Shown here in pieces: positions 8,707 through 17,817 of a stretch of DNA of 64,000 nucleotides. Numbering within the stretch: position 1 is the first letter of the stretch; each line of letters starts with the position of its first letter. The stretch is from Chloroflexota bacterium (GTDB lineage Bacteria > Chloroflexota > Anaerolineae > Aggregatilineales > Phototrophicaceae): NCBI GenBank assembly GCA_026709625.1, contig JAPOSR010000007.1:21252-85251 (forward strand). The letters run 5' to 3'. The translations under genes and the position numbers were made by a program. Under the pieces are notes generated by a model, which saw nothing but the letters and a program-made list of their open reading frames with translations, made no database searches and had not been told where the DNA came from.

Positions 8707-9786
8707 TCACCCATATCGCTCTTCAACTGGCACATAATCTGTCGCATAGCCGAAGTAGGCTGGCCCGACCAGTTCCAGACCCTCGCTCGTGCGCCATTTT
8801 TCCGCGCAGGGGATGGCTAGAATGGCCACGCGAAAACCATAGCGCAGTCCTTCGGTGGTGATGGGCTCGCCCGTATCGACATCCAACACCGCCAGCAGGT
8901 CGGGCACGGTCACCTTGAACTCGCCATCGATGCGCGCCGCCAGGTGTTCGTTTTGGAAGCTGAGCTGGAGGCCTTGCCCGGCATACTCATCGATGCCTTC
9001 GATATGCGCGTCGCCTTTGGCAAAGCCGGCTTCGGTGCGCCGTTCGACATCGCCGATTTTGCCCTTGAAGATGAGGAATCCGCCCACAGCTTCGCGGATG
9101 GTTTCCACTGGCTCGGCTTCTTCGCTGCGGGCGCGCCGCACCACCTTGCCGATGTCTTCCGCCAGCGTGATTGAGCCAGGGATGGCGGCTTCGCGCAGCT
9201 GGGCGGCTGTGGCGGCATACAAGGCAATCATCGACATCGCGCCCATATTCACTGTGACGCTGCGGGCGAATGTTTCTGTCCAGCGGTTGCTGACAGTCTC
9301 CATCAGCACAGTGTTGCCGCGTTCGTCCGACATGGCGAAGGGCGTGGATGAGATGCCGTGAATGGTATGCGTGACCATCTGCAGCTCGGGGAAGGCGCGC
9401 CCCATGCCATCGCAGTCGACCATGGGCACGCCCAGCCGCGCCGCCAGATAAATAGGCACAACCGAATTCAGTCCGCCAGCTTCGATGCTCATGGTGGCTT
9501 TGACCGGCTTGCCGATGTATTTGCCCACCGACAGGAAGGCGTTGACGACATCGTCGCCGTTGGGCATTTTCTCGACCATCACGGTGGGCGCGCCCATCAT
9601 GGCGGTTGGCACGACCAGATCGTCATCATCCAGCTCGTCCAATGTGTACAGTTGCACGGGACCATAATCGCGGATGGCTTGGCGCGCCATCAGCTTGCCG
9701 ATATAGGGGTCGCCGCCGCCGCCGGTGCCGAGGACAGCCGCGCCCAGAGCCAGGTCTTCCAATACCGCTTCGTCTATGATGCGCAT
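8707..9786 (-). CDS. DUF917 / S-methyl-thiohydantoin desulfurase-type protein (paralogue 3)
   Basis: A 359-residue DUF917 protein (ALGAAVLGTGGGGDPYIGKL, MMGAPTVMVEKM, MVDCDGMGRAFPELQMVTH). The ATG at 9786 shares one base with the TGA of the short HyuA (TGATG), so the two are translationally coupled. This start is chosen over a longer reading that would run into the HyuA gene. The palindromic repeat at the end of HyuA supplies the G-rich sequence GGGGGGAAGTG just before this ATG, so a repeat has apparently become its ribosome-binding site. Closest relative in the window is the gene at 7537-8616. Confidence 0.84.
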   Translation of the reverse strand: MRIIDEAVLEDLALGAAVLGTGGGGDPYIGKLMARQAIRDYGPVQLYTLDELDDDDLVVPTAMMGAPTVMVEKMPNGDDVVNAFLSVGKYIGKPVKATMSIEAGGLNSVVPIYLAARLGVPMVDCDGMGRAFPELQMVTHTIHGISSTPFAMSDERGNTVLMETVSNRWTETFARSVTVNMGAMSMIALYAATAAQLREAAIPGSITLAEDIGKVVRRARSEEAEPVETIREAVGGFLIFKGKIGDVERRTEAGFAKGDAHIEGIDEYAGQGLQLSFQNEHLAARIDGEFKVTVPDLLAVLDVDTGEPITTEGLRYGFRVAILAIPCAEKWRTSEGLELVGPAYFGYATDYVPVEERYG

Positions 9787-11450
9787 CACTTCCCCCCATT
9801 CATTGGGGGGGCCGAGGGGGGTGCCGCCACCAGATCGCCGATGGCTTTGACCATGATGCGCGTGGCATTGCCGGGCAGGTAGGCCAGGGGCACTTCTTCG
9901 ACATCGACGATTTCGATGCTGCCGGGGTCTGCGCCGGCATTCACTGCGCGCTCGCTGGCTTCGGCTTTGGCTTGGTCGAGCGCGGCATCGCGGCTCATCT
10001 CTGCCAAGGAAAAGATGCGGTCGCATTCGCCGCCGACCTGGGCGATGGCCGCGCCGATAGCATTGGCGACCGGGAAATTATCTGGCTTGATGATCTCGCT
10101 TGCGCCTTCGATATCGCCAGTGACCAGAATGCTGCCGCCGCCGACCACGATGACCGGCACAGGCGTCGCGCTGGTCTTCATACGGTCGACCGCGATGGCG
10201 ATCATCTCCATAATGCGCGCCCGCACCGCCGCGACCAAGTCGGCATCCAGCCCGCTGACCGCGCCCGCAGCGCCGATGGCTTCCCAGCCGCCGGCTACGA
10301 TGACATCGGTTGCCGTCAGGATGTCGCCGCCGAAGACCAGCGCCTTGCTGGTGAGCTCATAGCCGACGCTCTGGGGGCCGACTTTGATCTGCCCCCATCC
10401 CCCGGCCCCTTCCCCCACCAGGAGGGAAGGGGAGTTTTTCGTTGTTGAAGTCCCTCCCTCTTTATGGGGGAGGGATTTAGGGTGGGGGCTAATCAAGCTG
10501 CCGCCGCCCAAGCCGATGGAATAGGTATCGGGCATACGAAAGTTGGTGCGCACGCCGCCTATATCGACAGCCAGCGCCGCGGGCCGCGGAAAGCCCTGCT
10601 GCAAGACGCCGATGTCGGTTGTCGTGCCGCCCACATCGACCACGATGGCATCACGCAAGCCGCTGAGAAAAGCCGCGCCGCGCATGCTGTTGGTTGGGCC
10701 GCTGGCGAAGGTCAGCACTGGGTATTCTTTGGCGAAGTCGGCATTCATCAATGTGCCATCATTTTGGCTGATATAAAAAGGCGCGCGGATCTGCAGCTCG
10801 TCCAGCGCCGCTTCGAAGCCGTCCACAGTGCGCGCCGCCAAACCACGCAAGCAGCTGTTCATAATGGCGGCATTTTCGCGCTCCAACAGCCCGATGCGCC
10901 CGATCTCGCTGCTGAGCGTGATATTGGCATCGGGGATGACTTCGCGCACAATGTCGGCTGTCTGTTCTTCGAATGTGGCGTTGACCGGCGAAAACACGGA
11001 GGAAATGGCGATGGCATCCAAGCCCGCATCGCGTATCTTCGCGGCGATATTGCGCACTTCGGCGGGCTGATACGCAGAGATTTCGCGCCCGTCAAATTCG
11101 TGTCCGCCATGCGCAAGGTGCGAATTGCCGCCGACCAGTTCGCGCAGGTCATGGGGCCAATCAACCATGGGCGGCAGGCAGACTGTCGCCGGCAAGCCCA
11201 GGCGGATGCAGGCGGTGGGGGTCAGCCGCTTGCGCTCGACAACCGCATTGGTGAAGTGAGTCGTGCCGATCATGACGCCGTCGATAGCCGCGGTGTCGAT
11301 TCCCGTGTCGGCGATGACCCTGCGCATGGCTGTGGCGATGCCCTCCGACACATTGGCGGTGGTGGGCGTTTTGGCGCTGCTGACCACAGTCGCGCCATCC
11401 ATCAAGACGGCGTCGGTGTTCGTCCCCCCGACATCAATTCCGATTCTCAT
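9786..11450 (-). CDS. Short HyuA-type hydantoinase/oxoprolinase subunit with an in-frame repeat insert
   Basis: This 554-residue protein starts MRIGIDVGGTNTDAVLMDG, the phosphate-binding loop of the ASKHA-like hydantoinase A fold, and has GTTHFTNAV and VDVGGTTTDIGVLQQGFPRP. It would use ATP to drive opening of a cyclic amide such as a hydantoin. It is shorter than full HyuA (~690) because the C-terminal domain is absent, the form usually paired with DUF917. Residues 321-355 (SPHPKSLPHKEGG to AGGWGQI) interrupt the otherwise normal GLGGGSLI-KVGPQSVGYELT and are encoded by a palindromic repeat. The C-terminal tail PPSAPPMNGGK is repeat-derived too. AAGGAG lies seven bases before the ATG. It overlaps the next DUF917 gene by one base. 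Confidence 0.85.
   Translation of the reverse strand: MRIGIDVGGTNTDAVLMDGATVVSSAKTPTTANVSEGIATAMRRVIADTGIDTAAIDGVMIGTTHFTNAVVERKRLTPTACIRLGLPATVCLPPMVDWPHDLRELVGGNSHLAHGGHEFDGREISAYQPAEVRNIAAKIRDAGLDAIAISSVFSPVNATFEEQTADIVREVIPDANITLSSEIGRIGLLERENAAIMNSCLRGLAARTVDGFEAALDELQIRAPFYISQNDGTLMNADFAKEYPVLTFASGPTNSMRGAAFLSGLRDAIVVDVGGTTTDIGVLQQGFPRPAALAVDIGGVRTNFRMPDTYSIGLGGGSLISPHPKSLPHKEGGTSTTKNSPSLLVGEGAGGWGQIKVGPQSVGYELTSKALVFGGDILTATDVIVAGGWEAIGAAGAVSGLDADLVAAVRARIMEMIAIAVDRMKTSATPVPVIVVGGGSILVTGDIEGASEIIKPDNFPVANAIGAAIAQVGGECDRIFSLAEMSRDAALDQAKAEASERAVNAGADPGSIEIVDVEEVPLAYLPGNATRIMVKAIGDLVAAPPSAPPMNGGK
9789..9822. repeat. GC-rich palindromic repeat, copy 2 (encodes a protein tail)
   Basis: CTTCCCCCC, a short loop, then GGGGGGGCCGAGGGGGGT. 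It matches copy 1 at 2364-2398 apart from the loop. It encodes the end of HyuA (PPSAPPMNGG) and lies directly before the start codon of the downstream DUF917 gene. Confidence 0.6.
10386..10490. repeat. Palindromic repeat inserted in frame within the HyuA gene
   Basis: A 105-base C/G-tract segment with two nested hairpins (CCCCTTCCC with GGGAAGGGG, and TCCCTCCC with GGGAGGGA), bounded by GCCCCCA-type and GGGGGCT-type ends. Its length is a multiple of three and it has no stop in the gene's frame, so HyuA stays open with 35 added residues. Composition and hairpin layout resemble the intergenic repeats at 24941-25098, 32491-32625 and 41430-41525. Confidence 0.75.
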
Positions 11451-11480
11451 TTGTTTCTCCTTTGTGTGTGGATCGATTCA

Positions 11481-12914
11481 TCAAGTGGCTGTCGATTGCA
11501 TAGCGCGCCATTCCGCCATCGTCTTGCTGCCTTTGCTCTTGTTGCAGTGCGTGCAGAGCAGCTGCAAGTTTTCATAATGATCGCTGCCGCCTTTGCTGCG
11601 CGGCAAGATGTGATCGACTTCCATGACTTTGAAGGGGAAATGCGTGTCGCAGCCGACGCAGACGCCTTCCTGTTCGCCATAAAGTCGGTGTCGGTGCGTG
11701 CGATAATTGGGCAATTTGCCGAAGTCCGTGCGCAACGGCGGCTTGTCCAGCACAATCGCCCCGCCCCAGAGCGCCCCGCGGTCGTCGCGGATGCGCTGGT
11801 CGACCAGTTTGACCGCCAGCGGCGACAGGTCGATGCCCGCCCATTGTCGGTTCAGTCGGTCGGCGGCGACCAGGGTCGTCGCGCAGCCGCAGAAGGGATC
11901 GAAGACGATGTCGCCTTCGTTGCTGCTGGCTTCAATGATGCGTTCCAGCAGGGCGAGCGGTTTTTGGGTGGGGTAGCCTGTCTTTTCTCGGGATTTTGCG
12001 GACAGTGGCTTGATATCCAATACCATGTCATTTATCGGCGCGCCCGATTTCTTGGTCAAGTATCGTTTGAATCTAGGTATAGCGCCTCTTTTTGGCCAAT
12101 AGATCAGGCCCTGCTGATCGAGAACATCTAACCTCTCTTGTGCCGACAGTTTCTCGTAACCTTTGGGAAATATGAACCAGTCTGGCATTGCTCTATCAGG
12201 TGGAACTTCCCAATGCCTGCCCCGCTTTGTTGGGTCAACGCCTTGCCACGGTTTTCCAGTATCGCCCGCTCGCGTTCCAGGACCCGTCAGGTCACTTACC
12301 TGGTATCTTCCGAAATCGTCTGAGTGGCGATAGAAGCGGTCAATATACTCCTTATCTAATGGCAATAAGAGTCGATTCCAAGTAAATCCTCTCTTTGCAT
12401 AGAACAGGATTGTGTCGTGAACAGGCCCCCACCTTTTTGCTCGGTTATGGCTCGATTGCCGCTTCCAAACGACCTCGTTCTGAAACAATGCACTCCCAAA
12501 AACCGAGTCCAGTAGAATTTTGAGATAATGGCTCATTGTCGGGTCGCAGTGCAGGTAGATGCTGCCTGTGTCTTTTAGGATGCGCCGCATTTCGATCAGG
12601 CGCACCGCCATCATAATCAGGTAGCTCATCGCGCTCTTGCCATGCGTTTGGCGAGCGGCGGCGATGACGGCATAGGCGGCGGGACTGCGCTCGGCCAGCT
12701 CGCCATGTTCATAGACATCAATATCGGAGAGCGTCCAGGTGTCTTTGAAAGCGGCGCCGGCTGCCTGCGAACCGATGGGCGCGGCGTAGTCTTCGTTGGA
12801 ATTGAATGGCGGGTCGAGGTAGATGAGGTCGATGCAGGCGCTGTTGATGCCGCGCATGACCGGCAGGTTGTCGCCCGTCCAGACTGTGCCGCTGGCGAAG
12901 TTGGGGGTGGTCAT
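11481..12914 (-). CDS. Fusion of an N6-adenine DNA methyltransferase with an HNH nuclease domain
   Basis: A 477-residue protein in two parts. Residues ~1-395 form a beta-class DNA methyltransferase: DPPF at 34-37 (IDLIYLDPPFNSN) comes before the SAM-binding motif FDPFCGCATTLVAA, with a target-recognition region between (RPxQ-like YPTQKPLALLERIIEA follows). Residues ~415-470 form an HNH endonuclease: CVGCDTHF, EVDHILPRSKGGSDHYENLQ, LLCTHCNKSKG, with paired cysteines for a structural zinc. Both parts of a restriction-modification system may thus lie in one chain. Fourteen bases separate it from the upstream RhuM-family gene. The pair splits the DUF917/HyuA cluster, which suggests insertion. The specificity is not predictable by eye. 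Confidence 0.85.
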   Translation of the reverse strand: MTTPNFASGTVWTGDNLPVMRGINSACIDLIYLDPPFNSNEDYAAPIGSQAAGAAFKDTWTLSDIDVYEHGELAERSPAAYAVIAAARQTHGKSAMSYLIMMAVRLIEMRRILKDTGSIYLHCDPTMSHYLKILLDSVFGSALFQNEVVWKRQSSHNRAKRWGPVHDTILFYAKRGFTWNRLLLPLDKEYIDRFYRHSDDFGRYQVSDLTGPGTRAGDTGKPWQGVDPTKRGRHWEVPPDRAMPDWFIFPKGYEKLSAQERLDVLDQQGLIYWPKRGAIPRFKRYLTKKSGAPINDMVLDIKPLSAKSREKTGYPTQKPLALLERIIEASSNEGDIVFDPFCGCATTLVAADRLNRQWAGIDLSPLAVKLVDQRIRDDRGALWGGAIVLDKPPLRTDFGKLPNYRTHRHRLYGEQEGVCVGCDTHFPFKVMEVDHILPRSKGGSDHYENLQLLCTHCNKSKGSKTMAEWRAMQSTAT

Positions 12915-12928
12915 GAGGCGCTCGTTCT

Positions 12929-13942
12929 CTATTCGACTGCTGGCGGCAGCATCTTGTCTCCCGCATCTTGCAGTCGTTGTACGAATTCCTCTTCGGAAAG
13001 CTGCTCTTCCAGCATAAGTCGCTCGCGATAGGCTTCAAACTCTTCCCTAACGCGAGCTTTCATCGCATCCCGCGGCACCTTGCCTGCATTTTGCAGCAAC
13101 GGCATCTCGTTAAGTTGGCTGATAAACTGGTCGAGCTTCTTCACCCAATCCGCCATATACATCGGCTTCTGATCGACAACCTGCAATTCCGCGAAGGACA
13201 AGAATTGCTCCACCAGCAAATTGAGGCGTTTCAGTTCATGGGATACGCGATAATTCTTGGCAATGTACGCATCGCTCAATGTCATCGTATCGCGTTTCCA
13301 GGTTGTTAATCCCATGTTCAGCTTGTCGCTGCCAATGCGCTCCAGAATCAGTTCGGCGGCGGTATGCTCGTGAATCGCATAATGAAACTTGTTTTGCACC
13401 GTGCCAAAGAACTTCTTCGCAACTGGATTGCTAGATTGATAGTCGATGCTGGTGGCGAAGATATCGAGGACTTTGCGATAGAAGTTGTATTCCGAACTGC
13501 GGATATTGCGAATCCGCTGTTCAAGCTCCTCAAAGTAATTCGAGCCGCCATGAGCCAGTCGATCGTCATCTATGACAAAGCCCTTGACGATGAATTCGCG
13601 CAATTGCCTCGTCGCCCAAATGCGAAACTGTGTGCCGCGATAGGAATTGACTCGATATCCAATTGAGATGATCATGTCGAGGTTGTAGTGAGTAACTTCT
13701 CTTGAAACCCTCCGTCCGCCTTCGCTTTGAACTATTCGGAATTTCCGAATAGTTGAATCTTGCATTAGCTCACGCTCCGCATAGATCGTCTGGATATGTT
13801 CGTTTATGGTGTTGACTGCCTTCTGAAACAATGTCGCCATACCGCGCTGGCTGAGCCAGACGCTTTCATCTTGGAATTGCACTTCCAGGCGCGTTTCGCC
13901 ATCCGCTGTTTCATAGAGTAGTATCTGATTGTCCTTCGCCAT
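12929..13942 (-). CDS. RhuM-family protein
   Basis: A 337-residue RhuM-family protein (named after a Salmonella virulence-region gene). The signature block is VWLSQRGMATLFQKAVNTI (usually LxxxxxA-LFxxxxxTI), then STIRKFRIVQSEGGRRVSRE, YNLDMIISIGYRVNSYRGTQ and FRIWATRQLREFIVKGF. The N-terminal half is predicted to bind DNA or to carry a KilA-N/Bro-like fold; biochemical function is not established. RhuM genes are often found in phage-derived or restriction-modification loci, which agrees with the methyltransferase-HNH gene 14 bases downstream. A 17-base palindrome lies immediately upstream of the start codon. The C-terminal third is helical and charged. Confidence 0.85.
   Translation of the reverse strand: MAKDNQILLYETADGETRLEVQFQDESVWLSQRGMATLFQKAVNTINEHIQTIYAERELMQDSTIRKFRIVQSEGGRRVSREVTHYNLDMIISIGYRVNSYRGTQFRIWATRQLREFIVKGFVIDDDRLAHGGSNYFEELEQRIRNIRSSEYNFYRKVLDIFATSIDYQSSNPVAKKFFGTVQNKFHYAIHEHTAAELILERIGSDKLNMGLTTWKRDTMTLSDAYIAKNYRVSHELKRLNLLVEQFLSFAELQVVDQKPMYMADWVKKLDQFISQLNEMPLLQNAGKVPRDAMKARVREEFEAYRERLMLEEQLSEEEFVQRLQDAGDKMLPPAVE
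13730..13754. repeat. Perfect 12-base-arm inverted repeat inside the RhuM gene
   Basis: Arms AACTATTCGGAA (13730-13741) and TTCCGAATAGTT (13743-13754) around a single T. It falls in the conserved STIRKFRIVQ codons. It may be chance under codon constraint or a protein-binding site. Confidence 0.6.
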
Positions 13943-13945
13943 CTC

Positions 13946-13962
13946 TCATACTCCGAGTATGA
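13946..13962 (-). promoter_or_regulatory. Palindromic operator candidate upstream of the RhuM module
   Basis: TCATACTCCGAGTATGA is a perfect palindrome with eight-base arms around a central C. It ends three bases before the RhuM start codon, a place where a bound dimer would block translation or transcription. Controller or repressor binding is inferred from position only. Confidence 0.45.
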
Positions 13963-13994
13963 ATGGAGCGCTAGCATAGTACATATGTGCGATT

Positions 13995-15098
13995 TTAGCC
14001 ACTCTTGGGCCGCCACCCAATCACCCCGCCCGGCAAGGGATGAAAAGCGACATCATAGCCAAATGCGCCCGGACCCACGACTCGCAGCGCCGTCTCGCTT
14101 TTGAGCTGTGGTGGCGCGGGCACAGCGATCACCGCCACGCGCGTGCCATAGCGCAGCAGTTCGGTCGTCACGGGTTCGCCTTCTTCTTCGGTGACGATGC
14201 AAATCAAATCGGGCGTCGTCACCGCCACTACGCCGTTGACTCGCGCGATCAACAATTCATTTTGAAATTCAATCGTTAACTGGTCATCGCTGACGAAGCT
14301 GTCGATGCGCACCGAGCCTCGCGCGAAGCCTGCTGTCGTGCGCCGATGCACATCGCTGATTTTGCCGCGGAAGAGCGCCTGCCCGTCCAGCGCATCAGCC
14401 ACCACCTGGGGCACATCGCTTTTTTGTCGCTGCGCCTCGAGGACTCGGCAGCCCAGATGATGCGCCAGGCTCATGGTGTAATGCACGCCCGCGGCTTTGA
14501 GCTGCGCGCCGCTCATGATTGTGCCGACCAAGCCAGCGCGCGCCCCCATGCTAACGGCGATATTGCGCGCCATCTTTTCTGCCCACCGATCATGGATGGC
14601 GACTGGCAGCACAGCGGCGTTGTCGGCGGCATCGACCATAGCCAGCGGAGCGGCGGTGGCGGCGCTGTCGAAGAGGAAAGACGACATCTGAATCTCGGGG
14701 AATGCCCGGCCCATGCTGTCGCTGTCGACCGTGGGGATGCCCGCCAGCAAGCCACAGATCAGCGGCTGCATGGAATTTGCGCCACCGATTTCGGCGATGG
14801 CGATGGCATCGAATGCGCGGCCGATATGCGCTTCCAGCAAACGCAGCGCCCGCAACATCTCTGTGCCTTCAGGCAGCTTCTCGATGCTCACGGTCGGCGC
14901 GCCGATGTTGCCAGCCACGCAGACCAGCGCCTCGTCATCCAGATCCAGAGGATCGACCAAGGGCTGGGGACCGCGCTGGCGAATGACCGATGCCAGATGC
15001 AAGCCGCCCAGATAGGGATTGCCGCCGCCGCCCGTGCCCAATATCCCTGCGCCGATGCCGATGGGGCGGATGTCTTCCAGCGTGACCTGGCGCAGCAC
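13995..15098 (-). CDS. DUF917 / S-methyl-thiohydantoin desulfurase-type protein (paralogue 4)
   Basis: A 367-residue DUF917 protein with IGIGAGILGTGGGGNPYLGGL, GNIGAPTVSIEKL, PTVDSDSMGRAFPEIQMSSF and VTTPDLICIVTEEEGEPVTT. It starts at a GTG sharing one base with the TAG of the OppF-type gene upstream (TAGTG), which gives an N-terminus matching the paralogues; an upstream TTG at 15125 would overlap that gene by 28 bases. It groups with the 370-residue copy at 6237-7349 rather than the 359-residue tandem pair. It is coupled to an oligopeptide-transporter ATPase and cut off from the other DUF917/HyuA genes by the RhuM/methyltransferase module. Confidence 0.82.
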   Translation of the reverse strand: MLRQVTLEDIRPIGIGAGILGTGGGGNPYLGGLHLASVIRQRGPQPLVDPLDLDDEALVCVAGNIGAPTVSIEKLPEGTEMLRALRLLEAHIGRAFDAIAIAEIGGANSMQPLICGLLAGIPTVDSDSMGRAFPEIQMSSFLFDSAATAAPLAMVDAADNAAVLPVAIHDRWAEKMARNIAVSMGARAGLVGTIMSGAQLKAAGVHYTMSLAHHLGCRVLEAQRQKSDVPQVVADALDGQALFRGKISDVHRRTTAGFARGSVRIDSFVSDDQLTIEFQNELLIARVNGVVAVTTPDLICIVTEEEGEPVTTELLRYGTRVAVIAVPAPPQLKSETALRVVGPGAFGYDVAFHPLPGGVIGWRPKSG

Positions 15099-16069
15099 TA
15101 GGCGGGATCCCTGTGCAAGTGACAAGCAACCTGGTGGCGCGGCGCGATTGTGAGCAAAGGCGGGGGCTGGGTCTCGCAGCGCTCGAGCTTTTGAGCATGA
15201 CAGCGCGGCGCGAAAGGACAGCCGCCCCCGGCCGCCAACGTGAGGTCGCCCGCCAGGATGATCTCTTCACGCTGCATATCCGGGTCTGGCTCGGGGATAG
15301 CGGAGATCAGCGCTTGCGTATAGGGGTGTTTGGGCTGTTCGAATATGACATCGGTGGCTGCGACTTCGACAATTTTGCCCAGGTAGAGCAGCGCCACTTC
15401 GTCGCACATATAGCGCACCACGCCCAGATCGTGCGAAATGAAAAGATAAGTCAAATCAAAGCGATCTTGCAGGTCTTGCAGCAGATTGAGGATCTGCGCC
15501 TGCACCGAGACATCCAGCGCCGATGTCGGCTCGTCCAGCACCAGCAGACGCGGCTGCACAGCCAAAGCGCGGGCGATGCCGATGCGCTGCTGTTGTCCAC
15601 CGCTGAATTCATGCGGATAGCGATAATAATGTTCTTCTTTCAAACCGACCACATGCATCAATTCCAAGACGCGGTCGCGGGCTGCTTGGCCTCGCAGGCT
15701 CTCGTGTATCCAAAGCGGCTCGCCGATGATCTGCCCGACAGTCATGCGTCCATTGAGCGACGCGGCGGGTGATTGATAGATCATCTGGATTTCGCTGCGC
15801 AGCCGCCGCAGGTCACGCGCTTTGAGATGCGTAATATCTGCGCCAGCATAGCGAATGCTGCCAGCTGTTGGCTCGAGCAAGCGCAAGATGCACTTGCCGA
15901 TTGTGGTTTTGCCGCTGCCGCTTTCGCCCACCAGCCCCAGCGTTTTGCCATGCCGCAGCGCGAAGCTGACATCGTCCACCGCGCGGAAATCGCTCAGCTG
16001 CCGATTGAGCAAGCCGCCGCGCACCGGGAAGTATTTTTTCAGGTTGTCGACTTCCAGCAAGGCGCTCAT
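15098..16069 (-). CDS. Oligopeptide/dipeptide ABC transporter ATP-binding protein (OppF/DppF type)
   Basis: A 323-residue ABC ATPase with Walker A GLVGESGSGKTTIGK, signature EFSGGQQQRIGIARALA, Walker B LLVLDEPTSALDVS and switch ISHDLGVVRY. The C-terminal oligopeptide-family extension with CPFAPRC...KLERC holds the cysteines typical of OppD/OppF. It would power peptide-type import with two permeases, an OppD partner and a binding protein, none of which adjoin it. A DppC-type permease lies at the far right edge, 47 kb away. Its stop overlaps the GTG of a DUF917 gene by one base, so the two are co-translated and may handle the same substrate. Confidence 0.88.
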   Translation of the reverse strand: MSALLEVDNLKKYFPVRGGLLNRQLSDFRAVDDVSFALRHGKTLGLVGESGSGKTTIGKCILRLLEPTAGSIRYAGADITHLKARDLRRLRSEIQMIYQSPAASLNGRMTVGQIIGEPLWIHESLRGQAARDRVLELMHVVGLKEEHYYRYPHEFSGGQQQRIGIARALAVQPRLLVLDEPTSALDVSVQAQILNLLQDLQDRFDLTYLFISHDLGVVRYMCDEVALLYLGKIVEVAATDVIFEQPKHPYTQALISAIPEPDPDMQREEIILAGDLTLAAGGGCPFAPRCHAQKLERCETQPPPLLTIAPRHQVACHLHRDPA

Positions 16070-16089
16070 TAAGAACAGTCACCTGTGAA

Positions 16090-16129
16090 CTCCGTCCCCC
16101 CCCCCCCCCATCGATGCGAGGGGACGGAG
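16090..16129 (-). terminator. Ten-base-stem hairpin with a 14-C run in the loop side
   Basis: CTCCGTCCCC (16090-16099) pairs perfectly with GGGGACGGAG (16120-16129). The C run at 16096-16109 is fourteen bases long and extends from the stem into the loop. The hairpin lies between the sugar-binding protein gene and the OppF-type gene and probably ends or attenuates the former. The run length may be a sequencing or assembly estimate. Confidence 0.5.
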
Positions 16130-16141
16130 AAAGAGTAAGGC

Positions 16142-17611
<1,470 letters not shown>

Positions 17612-17642
17612 GATATTTCTCCTGTTGTGTATAGGACAAAGG

Positions 17643-17670
17643 ATGCGATCGCTCGCATACGCATATTGTA
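17643..17670 (-). promoter_or_regulatory. Promoter -10 and operator-like palindrome before the sugar-binding protein gene
   Basis: On the minus strand TACAAT (17670-17665) is a good -10 box; an 18-base spacer leads to a weak TTTTCA. Just downstream, ATGCGA-N4-TCGCAT (17643-17658) forms an inverted repeat over the expected transcription start, where a LacI-type repressor could act. Both are pattern calls. Confidence 0.4.
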
Positions 17671-17817
17671 ACGCGAATCGGATAGTTATGAAAATATAGG
17701 CAAAGCAAGAAGCGGAGAAAAATAAACAGGTCGCATTCTGCGCATTCGCTGGAAAATCTTCCCGCGTTCTAGGACAACGGGCCAGGGCTGGGGGATTTGG
17801 CAATCAAAGGACCGCGA

